Notes: generated by a model not told the origin, from the sequence alone. Counted from the first letter of the stretch, positions 50,268 through 59,123 are shown. The stretch: 64,000 bases of DNA from CAMLIZ01 sp036231905 (GCF_036231905.1 NZ_JAZARE010000007.1:294225-358224); one strand, 5' to 3'. Program-made: numbers and translations.

Positions 50268-52658
50268 ATGAGCCGCTTCACCGCAGATCCTTCCCCGCCG
50301 GCCGCCTGGCGCCGGCTGCTGTTGCCACTGACCTGCGCCCTGATGCTGGTGGCCTCGCTCGCCTGGGCCCTGTGGCTGGGCAAGGACAGCGACAGCTGGC
50401 CGGGCCGCCGCGTCACGCAGGCCCGGGCGTGGGTGGCTCCCGCGGTCGACGTCACGCCGCCTGCTGCGGGCGCAGCGTGGCAGCCGATCGAGCTGCCGGA
50501 CAACTGGAAGGTCGCGCGCCCGGAAGGCCCCGCCGCGGTGTGGTACCGCGTGCCGCTGGACACCAGCGGCCTGCAGGCGCCTGCGTTGCTGATCGCCCGC
50601 CTGGCCACCAGCGGGCAGGTCCTGCTCAACGGCTCGCGCCTGTGGGACGGGCGTGAATCCACGCCGCACGAGGTGCGCAGCTGGAATGCACCGGTGCTGG
50701 TGATGCTGCCCCCGGCCCTGCTGCGGCCCGGCGGCAACGAGCTGCTGATCGAGGTGGCCGGGCCGCCGCGCTACCGCGCCGGGCTGTCGCACCTGCAGCT
50801 TGGAGAAACCGCCCAGCTCCTCCCGGCGTACCGGGCGCGCGCCTTCTGGCAACGCGATGGGGCGATGCTGTCCAGTGCCATTTCCGCGCTGGCCGGCCTG
50901 CTGATGCTGTTCACCTGGCTGCGCATCCGCGACGAGCCGATGTACCTGTTTTTCAGTGCGGCCTCGCTGGTCTGGGCCGCGCGCAACAGCAACCTCTTCC
51001 TCGACTCGCTGCCCCTGACGCTGGACCAGTGGGCGGCCGTGGTCTACCTCGGCCACACTTGGTTCAACACCCTGTTCGGCCTGTTCGTGCTGCGCTTCAC
51101 GCAGATGCGCTGGCGCTGGGTGGAGCGTGCGCTGTGGCTGTACGCGGCCGTCAACACGCTGGCGCTGGTGTCGGGCATGCTGGGCAGCATCGAACAGGCC
51201 ATGCGCTGGATGGCCGCACCCGCGGTGCCGCTGTACCTGCTGCTGGTGGGCCTGCTGCTGCGAAAAGGCTGGCGTGACCGCAGCACCGAGTCCGCGCTGA
51301 TGGCGGCCTCGGTGATCACCTACATCGTGCTGTCGCAGCGCGACGGCCTGCTGCTCAACAGCAAGCTGCCGTACGACGGCTTCTACATCTCGCACTACAC
51401 CGGTGTGCTGATGCTGGTGTCCATCGTCTGGAGCCTGGTGGCGCGCCAGGTGTCATCGCTGCAGGCGGTGGAACGGCTGAACACGGAGCTGGAGCTGCGC
51501 GTGGCCGACCGCACCCAGGCATTGCAAGCCGCGAATGCGGCCAAGACGCGCTTCCTCGCTGCCGCGAGCCACGACATCCGCCAGCCTGTGGCCGCCATCG
51601 GCCTGATGGTGGGGCTGCTGCGCGAGCAACTGGCCTCACCCGCACTGCGCGGGCTGGTCGACCGGGTTGACGGTGCGGTGGCCTCGCTGGAGACGCTGCT
51701 CAAGGGCCTGCTGAACCTGTCGCGGCTCGATTCCGGCACCGTCACCCCGCGCATGGAGCGGGTGGCGTTGCAGGGCTTGTTCGACGCGATCGCGATGCAC
51801 GAGCACGAGACGGCGCAGCACAAGGGCCTGCGCCTGCGCCTGCGCACCACCCCGCTGGCGGTGCGGTCCGACCCGGTGCTGCTGGAGCAGGTGCTGCGCA
51901 ATCTGGTGAGCAATGCGGTGCGCTACACCGAGCGCGGCGGTGTGCTGGTCAGCGCGCGCCGGCGCTCGGCCCACCGGGTGCTGCTGCAGGTGTGGGACAC
52001 CGGCATCGGCATTCCGGCCGAGCACCAGGCGGCGGTGTTCGACGAGTTCGTGCAGCTGGACAACGAGGCGCGCGACCAGGCGCGCGGGCTGGGCCTCGGG
52101 CTGGCCATCGTCAAGCGCAGCGTGCGCCTGCTCGGCTGCACGCTGCGCTTGAGTTCGCAGCCCGGCCGCGGCAGCTGCTTCTCGCTCGAGCTGCCGATCG
52201 CCGAGGCGCAGCTCGATGCCGCCACCGCGCCGACGCAGGCCTTGCAGCCGCTGGCGGGCCTGAACTTGTGGCTGGTCGAAGACGACGCCGCGGTGCGCGA
52301 GGCGCTGCGCCTGCGGCTGCGCCACTGGGGCGCCGATGTTCAGGCCTTCGACGGCGCGCCCACGCTGAAGGCCGCGCTGGCGCAGCCCGGCGGCCCGCGC
52401 ATCGACCTGCTGCTCACCGATCACCGGCTGCCCGGTGCCAACGGCCTGCAGGTGGTGGCCTGGGTGCGCGAGCGTTTTGGCCCGGTGCCAGCGCTGGTGG
52501 TCACCGGCGATACCGCGCCGGAGCAGATCGCGCTGCTGGCCGACAGCGGCATGCCGGTGCTGCACAAGCCCTTCCGCGCCGAGCAGCTGCTGCTGGCCTT
52601 GCAATCGGCGCTGCAGGCTGCGCGCCGGCCCGCCCCGGTGGGGGCGCTGAACGCCTGA
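50268..52658 (+). CDS. hybrid histidine kinase with 7TM-DISM-like sensor
   Basis: A 796-residue hybrid sensor kinase. N-terminal TM helix, then a periplasmic beta-sandwich (about 45-185; LPDNWKVARPEGPAAVWYRV, NGSRLWDGRESTPHEVRSWN) typical of 7TMR-DISM extracellular domains, then about seven helices (195-390), a coiled coil and HisKA with phospho-His435 in AASHDIRQPVAAIGL. HATPase_c has N-box NLVSNAVRYTERG, WDTGIGIP and GLGLGLAIVKR. A C-terminal receiver has acceptor Asp718 (LLLTDHRLPGANG) and Lys767. The HDIRQP variant H-box is typical of this kinase group. It ends convergently, 2 bp from a NarL-type regulator gene, its plausible partner. Confidence 0.93.
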   Translation: MSRFTADPSPPAAWRRLLLPLTCALMLVASLAWALWLGKDSDSWPGRRVTQARAWVAPAVDVTPPAAGAAWQPIELPDNWKVARPEGPAAVWYRVPLDTSGLQAPALLIARLATSGQVLLNGSRLWDGRESTPHEVRSWNAPVLVMLPPALLRPGGNELLIEVAGPPRYRAGLSHLQLGETAQLLPAYRARAFWQRDGAMLSSAISALAGLLMLFTWLRIRDEPMYLFFSAASLVWAARNSNLFLDSLPLTLDQWAAVVYLGHTWFNTLFGLFVLRFTQMRWRWVERALWLYAAVNTLALVSGMLGSIEQAMRWMAAPAVPLYLLLVGLLLRKGWRDRSTESALMAASVITYIVLSQRDGLLLNSKLPYDGFYISHYTGVLMLVSIVWSLVARQVSSLQAVERLNTELELRVADRTQALQAANAAKTRFLAAASHDIRQPVAAIGLMVGLLREQLASPALRGLVDRVDGAVASLETLLKGLLNLSRLDSGTVTPRMERVALQGLFDAIAMHEHETAQHKGLRLRLRTTPLAVRSDPVLLEQVLRNLVSNAVRYTERGGVLVSARRRSAHRVLLQVWDTGIGIPAEHQAAVFDEFVQLDNEARDQARGLGLGLAIVKRSVRLLGCTLRLSSQPGRGSCFSLELPIAEAQLDAATAPTQALQPLAGLNLWLVEDDAAVREALRLRLRHWGADVQAFDGAPTLKAALAQPGGPRIDLLLTDHRLPGANGLQVVAWVRERFGPVPALVVTGDTAPEQIALLADSGMPVLHKPFRAEQLLLALQSALQAARRPAPVGALNA

Positions 52659-52667
52659 GCTCAGGCG
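52652..52667. terminator. perfect 16-bp palindrome at convergent stop codons
   Basis: CGCCTGAGCTCAGGCG contains both stop codons (TGA of the kinase gene at 52656-52658; TCA complement of the regulator stop at 52661-52663). No T-run; possibly a shared 3' structure or chance result of mirrored ends. Confidence 0.4.
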
Positions 52668-53326
52668 CTGGGCGGCGCCAGCCCGAGGCGGCGCGCCGCC
52701 AGCGCGGCCTGGGTGCGGTTGTTCACACCGAGCTTGCGGAAGATGTCGGCCAGGTGGGTTTTCACCGTCGGCTCGGCCAGCTTGAGCTCCTGGCAGATGC
52801 GCTTGTTGGGCGCACCTTCCACGAGCAGCCGCAGCACCTGCACCTGGCGCGGCGACAGGCCGTGCGCCAGGCTGTCGTCCTGCGCCACGCCCGCGGGCGG
52901 CGGCAGTGCGCCGCCGGGCAGCACCTCGCGCAGCGCGGTTTCCAGCGCGCTGCCGTTGGCGGTCTTGCAGATGAAGCCCGCGGCGCCCGCCTGCAGCACA
53001 TCGCGAACGGTGGCCGGGGTGTCGTCGGCCGACAGCACCACGATGCGCAGCTGTGGTGCGGCCTGGCGCAGCCGCTGCAACCCGCCCAGGCCTTTGCTGT
53101 CGGGCAGCGCCAGGTCCAGCAGGACCAGGCTCACGTCCGGCGCTTGCTGCAGACAGCCCAGCGCCTGCGCCAGGCTCTCGGCATGCAGCAGTGCCACGCC
53201 GGGAAAACGTTGCGCCATCAGCAGCGACAGGCCCTCGCGGACGATCGCGTGGTCGTCCACCAGCAGCACCGTCGCGCTGGCGCCCGGGCTGGCGCTTTCG
53301 CGCTGCACAGCCATCCGGGCGCTCAT
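52661..53326 (-). CDS. NarL/LuxR-type response regulator
   Basis: A 221-residue two-component regulator. Receiver VLLVDDHAIVREGLSLLM with phospho-Asp71 (LVLLDLALPDSKGL), Thr/Ser and Lys121 (FICKTANG). LuxR-type HTH LSPRQVQVLRLLVEGAPNKRICQELKLAEPTVKTHLADIFRKLGVNNRTQA. The start at 53326 overlaps the phosphatase stop by ATGA (53323-53326), so the two are translationally coupled. Convergent with the hybrid kinase gene, which may phosphorylate it. Confidence 0.93.
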   Translation of the reverse strand: MSARMAVQRESASPGASATVLLVDDHAIVREGLSLLMAQRFPGVALLHAESLAQALGCLQQAPDVSLVLLDLALPDSKGLGGLQRLRQAAPQLRIVVLSADDTPATVRDVLQAGAAGFICKTANGSALETALREVLPGGALPPPAGVAQDDSLAHGLSPRQVQVLRLLVEGAPNKRICQELKLAEPTVKTHLADIFRKLGVNNRTQAALAARRLGLAPPSA

Positions 53327-54840
53327 TGCAACGCGTTGGCAAGGTTGCCCACGTTGGCGCGCACACCGGGCAAGGGCTGCAGGCCGAAGCGCTGGGTGAT
53401 GAACTTGAGGATGGAGGTGGTGTCGTAGGGTGTCTTGTCGATGAAGCCGCGCTTCACGCTGGGGCCGATCAGCAGCGCCGGCACCCGGCTGCCCGGGCCG
53501 AAGCGGTCGCCCCAGCCGGGGCCGCTGGGCGGGGGCACGTGGTCCCAGTAGCCGCCGTTTTCGTCGTAGGTGACGATCACCAGCATGTCCTTCCATTGCG
53601 GGCTCGCCTGCAGCTGCCGCAGCAGCGCGTCCATGTGGCGGTCGCCGCTTTCGATGTCGGTGTAGGACGGATGCTGGGTGTAGCGCCCGGCCGGTTTGTA
53701 GAAGCTCACCGGCGGCAGCGTGCCGGCGGCGATGTCGCGCACGAAGTCGTCGCCGTCCTTCAGGTGCTGCGCGCGGTCGGCGGTGCCGGGGGCGAAGCGG
53801 GCGAAGTAGTTGAAGGGCTGGTGGTGCGGCTGGAACATCGGGCTGCCCTCTTCGCGCGCGTAGATCACACGCCGCTTGGTGCCCGCGGGCTGGCGGCCGT
53901 CGGCCAGTGCGGCGTTCCAGCCGCCGGCGTACCAGGCCCAGCGCACGCCGGCAGCGCTGAGCGTGTCGCCGATGGTGCGGCTGGTCTGCGGCGGCACCGG
54001 CGCTTCGGTGGCCGTGCCGCGGGCGTCGGCCAGGTCAGGTGCACCGGCCGGTGGCTCGATGGCGCTGGGTTGGTAGGGCGGCTGGCTGGTGTTGACCGAA
54101 TAACCGTCCGGCGTGACCTGGCCGCCGCTGGCGCTCCACACCTGCACCGCGGCTTCGTTGGCCGAGGGGGAGCCGGGTTTTTTCTCGAGGCGGCCGCTGG
54201 CGTCCAGGCGCACCCGCATGGTGGCGGGCGCATCCGGATGCGTGGGCGCGCAGGCACACACCAGGTACTGGTGGTTGAGGTAGGAGCCGCCGAAGGCGCC
54301 CATGAAGAAGTGGTCCGCCAGCGTGTACTCCTTGGCCCATTGCCACAGCCGCAGCTTGCTGCCGTCGTAGTGGCCCATGGTCCAGCCGCCCACTTGCGAC
54401 ATGGCGGCAAAGCGGTTGTTGAGGCCGCCGTTGATCTGCTCCTGGTGGTGATAGAAGGCGTGGATCGGGCTGGGCACCAGCTGGTCGGTGCGCCGGTTCA
54501 TCGGCGGCGCGTCGATGCGGAAGGGCGCATTCGGCATGCGCGGAAAGCTGGCGTCGGGCTTGCCGTCGCGCCCGAAGACGAGCAGCTCCTTGAGCGGCTG
54601 GCCGTCATGGTCGATCTGGGTCGCCTGCTCGGGCGTGGCGCTGGCCACGCCCTCGGCGCCGGGGAACAGGCCGTACATGTTGTCGAAGCTGTGGTTCTCC
54701 GCGTAGATCACCACCACATGGCCGATGCGCTGCATGGCCGGCGTGGGACCGGCAGGCACGGTGGGCTGCTGGGCGCAGGCGCTCAGCAGGGCTGCAGCGG
54801 CCAGGGCGCCGCAGCGCCACAAGTTGGCAGGAATCCTCAT
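53323..54840 (-). CDS. AcpA-like phosphoesterase/phospholipase C-family lipoprotein
   Basis: A 505-residue phosphoesterase-family (PF04185-type) enzyme related to Francisella AcpA and bacterial phospholipases C. Lipobox ALLSAC (Cys22) tethers it to the envelope. Catalytic N-terminal metal motif VIYAENHSFDNMYGLFP (Glu48, Asn49, Asp53), then NRFAAMSQVGGWTMGHYDGSKLRLW, the metal pocket YDENGGYWDHVPPP, and PALLIGPSVKRGFIDKTPYDTTSILKFITQRFGL. Start 54840 gives the lipoprotein signal. Translationally coupled to the downstream response regulator, so the regulator may respond to phosphate or envelope state. Confidence 0.92.
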   Translation of the reverse strand: MRIPANLWRCGALAAAALLSACAQQPTVPAGPTPAMQRIGHVVVIYAENHSFDNMYGLFPGAEGVASATPEQATQIDHDGQPLKELLVFGRDGKPDASFPRMPNAPFRIDAPPMNRRTDQLVPSPIHAFYHHQEQINGGLNNRFAAMSQVGGWTMGHYDGSKLRLWQWAKEYTLADHFFMGAFGGSYLNHQYLVCACAPTHPDAPATMRVRLDASGRLEKKPGSPSANEAAVQVWSASGGQVTPDGYSVNTSQPPYQPSAIEPPAGAPDLADARGTATEAPVPPQTSRTIGDTLSAAGVRWAWYAGGWNAALADGRQPAGTKRRVIYAREEGSPMFQPHHQPFNYFARFAPGTADRAQHLKDGDDFVRDIAAGTLPPVSFYKPAGRYTQHPSYTDIESGDRHMDALLRQLQASPQWKDMLVIVTYDENGGYWDHVPPPSGPGWGDRFGPGSRVPALLIGPSVKRGFIDKTPYDTTSILKFITQRFGLQPLPGVRANVGNLANALQ

Positions 54841-54961
54841 CTCGCGTACCTCCGCGCCTTGACAAGGCTGCATTGTGAGGCGCTTCATTCAAGTGCCGCC
54901 ATGCCCGGGCCGATATGACGTTGGCCGGCCGTTGCCGGCGCTGTGCGGGAGTGCACGTGCC

Positions 54962-56059
54962 ATGAAGTTGTTGCCCTTGCAGGATGTGAGAGCCCAGTTG
55001 AAGGTGGGATCTCCTTTGCCCTTCAGCATCCGGGATGAGGCGGGCCAGTTGCTGCTGGCGCGTGGCCATGTGGTGGACAGCGACGCATCCCTGGCTGCGC
55101 TGCAGGAGCGCGGCGCCACCGTGGACGTGGAGGAAGTGCAGCAGCGCCGTGGCGAAGCGGTGGCCCCGCCGGCGGAAAACTTCCCCGCCCGCTGGCACCA
55201 GCTGACCGTGCGTGCAAGCGTGGTGCTGCGCCCGCCGCTGGCCGACGACTTCCTGGACCGCCTGCAGGAGATCCGCGGCCAGATCCTCGGCATGAGCGAG
55301 CGCGACCCGGACATGCTGCTGTACCTGGCGCTGCGCACCGCGCGCGACCCCGGCGTGCACTACGGCGTGTTGCATGCCCTGCATGTGGCCACAGTGTGCG
55401 CGCTGCTGTCGCGCCGGCTGCACTGGACCGAGGACGCCCGGCTCAGCCTGGTCAGCGCGGCGCTCACGATGAACATGTCCATGGTGGAGCTGCAGTCGCG
55501 GCTGGCCGGCTCCACCCAACCGCCCACCCAGGCCCAGCGCGAGGTGATCGACCGCCATGCGGCCGACAGCGTGGCGCTGCTGCGCAAGGCCGGCGTGGAC
55601 GACGAAGCGTGGCTGCAGACGGTGGAGCAGCACCATCCGGCGGCCGCCGGCACGCCGGACGAACCCGGCGAGGCGGCGCGGCTGCTGCGCCTGGTGGACG
55701 CCTACACCACCCGCATCACCGACCGGCCCGACACCATCATTGCCTCGCCCGCCCTGGCCGCGCGCGACCTCTTCGCGCAGCATCGGGGCGACCCCTTTGC
55801 CCTGCTGCTGGTGAAGGAGCTGGGCATGTACCCGCCCGGCTGCTTCGTGCGCATCGCCTCGGGCGAAACGGCGGTGGTGCTGCGCCGCGGGCAGAACGCG
55901 AATGCGCCCCTGGTGGCCTGCGTGACCAACAAGCGCGGCGACGCCTTGCAACAGCCCACCCGCCGCGACACCGGCCTGCTGCCCGAGCATGCGGTGACGC
56001 AGGTGGTGCCGGACAAGGACGTGCGCGTGCGCATGCCCTCCCAACAACTCTATGCCTGA
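54962..56059 (+). CDS. degenerate HD-GYP domain protein
   Basis: A 365-residue protein with an N-terminal DUF3391-like/PilZ-like barrel (PLPFSIRDEAGQLLLARGHVV) and an HD-GYP-like helical domain (about 130-260): YGVLHALHVATVCALLSRRLHW, IDRHAADSVALLRKAG, VEQHHPAAAG, RLVDAYTTRITDRP. The metal HD is replaced (TMNMS at 169-173) and the GYP triad is lost (HHPAAAGTPDEP). c-di-GMP hydrolysis is therefore unlikely; a binding or scaffold role is inferred. Divergent from the phosphatase gene; tgt follows 31 bp downstream. Confidence 0.8.
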   Translation: MKLLPLQDVRAQLKVGSPLPFSIRDEAGQLLLARGHVVDSDASLAALQERGATVDVEEVQQRRGEAVAPPAENFPARWHQLTVRASVVLRPPLADDFLDRLQEIRGQILGMSERDPDMLLYLALRTARDPGVHYGVLHALHVATVCALLSRRLHWTEDARLSLVSAALTMNMSMVELQSRLAGSTQPPTQAQREVIDRHAADSVALLRKAGVDDEAWLQTVEQHHPAAAGTPDEPGEAARLLRLVDAYTTRITDRPDTIIASPALAARDLFAQHRGDPFALLLVKELGMYPPGCFVRIASGETAVVLRRGQNANAPLVACVTNKRGDALQQPTRRDTGLLPEHAVTQVVPDKDVRVRMPSQQLYA

Positions 56060-56090
56060 GCCTGCCTGAGGGGTGGGGGACAATCCCCCG

Positions 56091-57221
56091 ATGCTCCAGT
56101 TCGACCTGCTGAAGACCGACGGCCTTGCGCGCCGCGGCCGCCTGACGCTCAATCACGGCGTCGTTGAAACCCCGATCTTCATGCCCGTGGGCACCTACGG
56201 CACGGTGAAGGGCGTGATGCCGCAATCGCTGCTCGACATGGGCGCGCAGATCATCCTGGGCAACACCTTCCACCTGTGGCTGCGCCCGGGCCTGGACATC
56301 CTGCGCCAGTTCGGCGGGTTGCATCGCTTCGAGGCCTGGCACAAGCCGATCCTCACCGACTCCGGCGGCTTCCAGGTATGGAGCCTGGGCGAGATGCGCA
56401 AGATCTCGGAAGAGGGCGTCAAGTTCGCGTCCCCGGTCAATGGCGACAAGCTGTTCCTCACGCCCGAGACCAGCATGCAGATCCAGACGGTGCTCAATTC
56501 CGACATCGTCATGCAGTTCGACGAGTGCACGCCGTACGAAACCAAGGGCCGCCTCACCACCGAGCGCGAGGCGCAACAGTCGATGGAGCTCAGCCTGCGC
56601 TGGGCGCGCCGTTGCGTGGCCGAGTTCCAGCGCCTGGAGAACCCGAACGCACTGTTCGGCATCGTGCAGGGCGGCATGTTCGAGCACCTGCGCGAAGCGT
56701 CACTGAACGCGCTGGTCGAACTCGACCTGCCGGGTTACGCCATCGGCGGCGTGAGCGTGGGCGAGCCCAAGGAGGAGATGCAACGCATCATGGCCCACAC
56801 GCCGCACCGCCTGCCCGCGCACAAGCCACGTTACCTGATGGGCGTGGGCACGCCGGAGGACCTGGTCGAGGGCGTGGCCTGCGGCGTCGACATGTTCGAT
56901 TGCGTGATGCCCACGCGCAACGCGCGCAACGGCCACCTCTTCACCCGCTTTGGTGACCTGCGCTTGCGCAACGCCCGCTACAAGATTGACGACAAGCCGA
57001 TCGACGAGACCTGTGGCTGCCACACCTGCCAGCATTTCAGCCGCGCCTACCTGCACCACCTGGACCGCTGCGGCGAGATGCTGGGGCCCATGCTCACCAG
57101 CATCCACAACCTGCATCACTACCTGAACCTGATGAGCGAAATCCGCCAGGCGCTGGATGAAGACCGGTTCGAGGCCTGGCGCGTGCAGTTCAAGGCCGAC
57201 CGCCAACGCGGCGTTTCATGA
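56091..57221 (+). CDS. tgt: queuine/preQ1 tRNA-guanine transglycosylase
   Basis: A 376-residue bacterial Tgt that exchanges G34 for preQ1 in tRNAs with GUN anticodons. Motifs: IFMPVGTYGTVKGV, ILGNTFHLWLRPG, LTDSGGFQVWSLGEMRKISEEGV, MQFDECTPYE, GIVQGGMFEHLRE, YAIGGVSVGEPKEEM, VMPTRNARNGHLFT and the zinc site CGCHTCQHFSRAYLHHL. Start 56091 is six codons inside the open frame. ATGA overlap with the following gene. Works in the same pathway as queA, here 10 kb upstream. Confidence 0.97.
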   Translation: MLQFDLLKTDGLARRGRLTLNHGVVETPIFMPVGTYGTVKGVMPQSLLDMGAQIILGNTFHLWLRPGLDILRQFGGLHRFEAWHKPILTDSGGFQVWSLGEMRKISEEGVKFASPVNGDKLFLTPETSMQIQTVLNSDIVMQFDECTPYETKGRLTTEREAQQSMELSLRWARRCVAEFQRLENPNALFGIVQGGMFEHLREASLNALVELDLPGYAIGGVSVGEPKEEMQRIMAHTPHRLPAHKPRYLMGVGTPEDLVEGVACGVDMFDCVMPTRNARNGHLFTRFGDLRLRNARYKIDDKPIDETCGCHTCQHFSRAYLHHLDRCGEMLGPMLTSIHNLHHYLNLMSEIRQALDEDRFEAWRVQFKADRQRGVS

Positions 57222-57715
57222 TCCGCTGGCCGCTGCGCGCACTGAGGAGCGGGCTGCGCTGGGCCATCGCCCTGGTGCTGCTGTTCGAGGAATGGGGCTG
57301 GGAGCCGCTGTCGCGCGCGCTGGGCCAGCTGGAGCGGCTGCCGGTGTTCGCCTGGCTGGGGCGCCGCATCCGCAACCTGCCGCCTTATGCGGCGCTGGGC
57401 ATCTTTCTGCTGCCCACGCTCGCGCTGCTGCCGATCAAGCTCGCGGCGCTGTGGTTGATCGGCAAAGGGCACGCGGGCATGGGCCTGCTGGTGATCGTGG
57501 CCGCCAAGATCGCCGGCACCGCCATCGTCGCGCGCCTGTTCGTGCTGACGCGCGAGTCGCTGATGCGGCTGGCGTGGTTCGCGCGCTGGTATGGGCGGTG
57601 GATGACGTGGAAGGACACGCTGCTGGCGCATGTGCGCGCGTCGGTGGCGTGGCAGCGGGCGCGGAGGATCAAGGCGGGGGTGAGGCGGTTTTTGCGCCGG
57701 CGAGTGCGGGTGTAG
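57218..57715 (+). CDS. small membrane protein with basic tail, unknown
   Basis: A 165-residue protein with two to three hydrophobic helices (RWAIALVLLFEEWGWEPL; PPYAALGIFLLPTLALLPIKLAALWLIG; MGLLVIVAAKIAGTAIVARLFVL) and a strongly basic C-terminus (ARRIKAGVRRFLRRRVRV). Similar proteins occur after tgt-type genes in Burkholderiales, but I know no function. Start overlaps the tgt stop by ATGA, so it is translationally coupled. Last gene before the lower-GC module. Confidence 0.75.
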   Translation: MIRWPLRALRSGLRWAIALVLLFEEWGWEPLSRALGQLERLPVFAWLGRRIRNLPPYAALGIFLLPTLALLPIKLAALWLIGKGHAGMGLLVIVAAKIAGTAIVARLFVLTRESLMRLAWFARWYGRWMTWKDTLLAHVRASVAWQRARRIKAGVRRFLRRRVRV

Positions 57716-57785
57716 AGGTACTCAGTACGTAGCGCCTTTTAGGTGGGGCGCGGTCAACTGCACTGTGCTCCGGCACTCCCAGCGA

Positions 57786-58259
57786 CTACTTTGGCGCCGA
57801 TGGAGGGGAGTATGGCGACGCCTTCGTGGGCGAGTTTTCAAAGATTTCCCATGCCTCCCTTCGCTCAGAGTTGAGCGAGATGCTTAAGTATTTGGATGTT
57901 TGTGGAGCGCGGAACGACGATCCGACTTCAATGCCGAGATCGTCCCACGCGCACAGGACTCCGGAGTTCTTTTCCGACGAGCATCGTGGATTGCCGGGAA
58001 GCACTGCACGTCAACTGGACATCGATGCACCAAGAACTACGGTTTTTCCATCAACGGAGATTTGATGTTCCCTGAGGATGATCTCAGGCTTGGCTCCGCG
58101 AGGTACAACGCGCGGCTCTCCACAGTCCTTGACGGCACCTGCTTGCTCCCAGCCCTTGCGCATCAACTCATTGAGCAAATCGAACTGGGTTGGCTCCTGG
58201 CCCCCTCTTCTTTTGCGGGCGCGCTCGTAGATTTCCTCTCGCAGTGCCCGCTGGCCTGC
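57786..58259 (-). pseudogene. broken immunity-like gene (WDDLGI-type domain), premature stop and truncated ends
   Basis: The stretch 57716-58301 (586 bp, lower GC) has no intact gene, but the minus strand holds a protein-like frame. It reads ALREEIYERARKRRGG, FDLLNELMRKGWEQAGAVKD, GEPRVVPRGAKPEIILREHQ, ISVDGKTVVLGASMSS, then an in-frame TGA (58011-58013). It continues in the same frame as RAVLPGNPRCSSEKNSGVLC, AWDDLGIEVGSSF, TSKYLSISLN to TAG at 57786. The TGA sits where a Trp (TGG) would be natural. No good start codon lies upstream, and the end looks short. The VLC-WDDLGI core with ISVDGK resembles small proteins near T6SS/polymorphic toxin loci (possibly DUF7738; from memory). Probably a decayed immunity gene. 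Confidence 0.6.
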
Positions 58260-58301
58260 TGCGTCTTCTACAGACGATGGTGAGGAGGTAGCGCCTCCGC
58301 C

Positions 58302-59123
58302 TCAAGGGCGACGATTCCTTTGGGCGCTCAGGCGCCGCATCACGAAGTGGCATACCGCCCCTCCCGTGAACCAGGGTGCCAACATGCCGAGTAGAGGCAC
58401 GAGGCTCATGCCGGTGAGCATGACGCCCAACACCAGCATCTCCAGGCGGCTGTGCACGAGGATGTGCCGGACCTGTTCGGCAGTCGCCACGTCGTCCGCC
58501 GCGTCATTGATGAGCGAACGGACGTTCATGTAGCTCAGCAGCAGAAACATTGCCACGCCACCAATGATCGGAATGAACAGGCAGACGATGAAGCCTGAGA
58601 ACGTACCGATCCACGGTCCGACGGTGTTTCGCATCGACAAGGCGGCGCTGTCCGAGCCGCTCCTGTAGCCGGGGTCCTTCAGTTCCGGGTAGTGCTTGAG
58701 CGTCTTGCGCTGAATCGTGGGCATCAAAAGGAGTTCGACCGCGATGCGAGCGGTGCCGACCACGAGCACGACGTACAGCAGCGCCATCGCGCCCCAGCCA
58801 ATGAGAAGGCCAAGACCAATGCCGGTCACGTGGCTCATCGTCACTGCCGTCGTCGCAGTCCGGCCTCCGCCAACGAGCCAGAGTACGCCGCCGAAGACAA
58901 CGATTCCCACCACCGCTGCCACATGAATCACTTGCTCACGGAAAACAATGAAGATCACCAGCCAGCCGAGGGCAGCGATCAACCATACTAAAACTGATGT
59001 GAGGACCGCGCGAACGCTCAGGGCTTGACGCAGACCGAGAGTGACGCAGGCGATGGCTTCGCGGGTTGCAGCTTGCCATCGGCCGGTGGACAGGGTGGAC
59101 GCCGCGGCGGCACGGGTGTTCAT
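58302..59123 (-). CDS. EI24/CysZ-like integral membrane protein
   Basis: A 273-residue protein with about six helices (VLTSVLVWLIAALGWLVIFIVF; VAAVVGIVVFGGVLWLVGG; GLLIGWGAMALLYVVLVVG; TFSGFIVCLFIPIIGGVAMFLLLSY; MLVLGVMLTGMSLVPLLGML). The RSLINDAADD segment after YMNV and the final PLLGMLAPWFTGGAVCHFVMRRL fit the EI24 fold. It lies at the end of the vgrG-pld-immunity operon (44 bp after the immunity gene), so an accessory protective role in the target membrane is possible. CysZ sulfate transport is less likely in this context. Confidence 0.65.
   Translation of the reverse strand: MNTRAAAASTLSTGRWQAATREAIACVTLGLRQALSVRAVLTSVLVWLIAALGWLVIFIVFREQVIHVAAVVGIVVFGGVLWLVGGGRTATTAVTMSHVTGIGLGLLIGWGAMALLYVVLVVGTARIAVELLLMPTIQRKTLKHYPELKDPGYRSGSDSAALSMRNTVGPWIGTFSGFIVCLFIPIIGGVAMFLLLSYMNVRSLINDAADDVATAEQVRHILVHSRLEMLVLGVMLTGMSLVPLLGMLAPWFTGGAVCHFVMRRLSAQRNRRP

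Noticed and set aside
57900..58283. 127-codon plus-strand frame in the gap before the T6SS module
   Set aside because: The opposite strand in this interval gives a far more protein-like sequence (with one internal stop). The plus frame has no SD and no recognisable domain.
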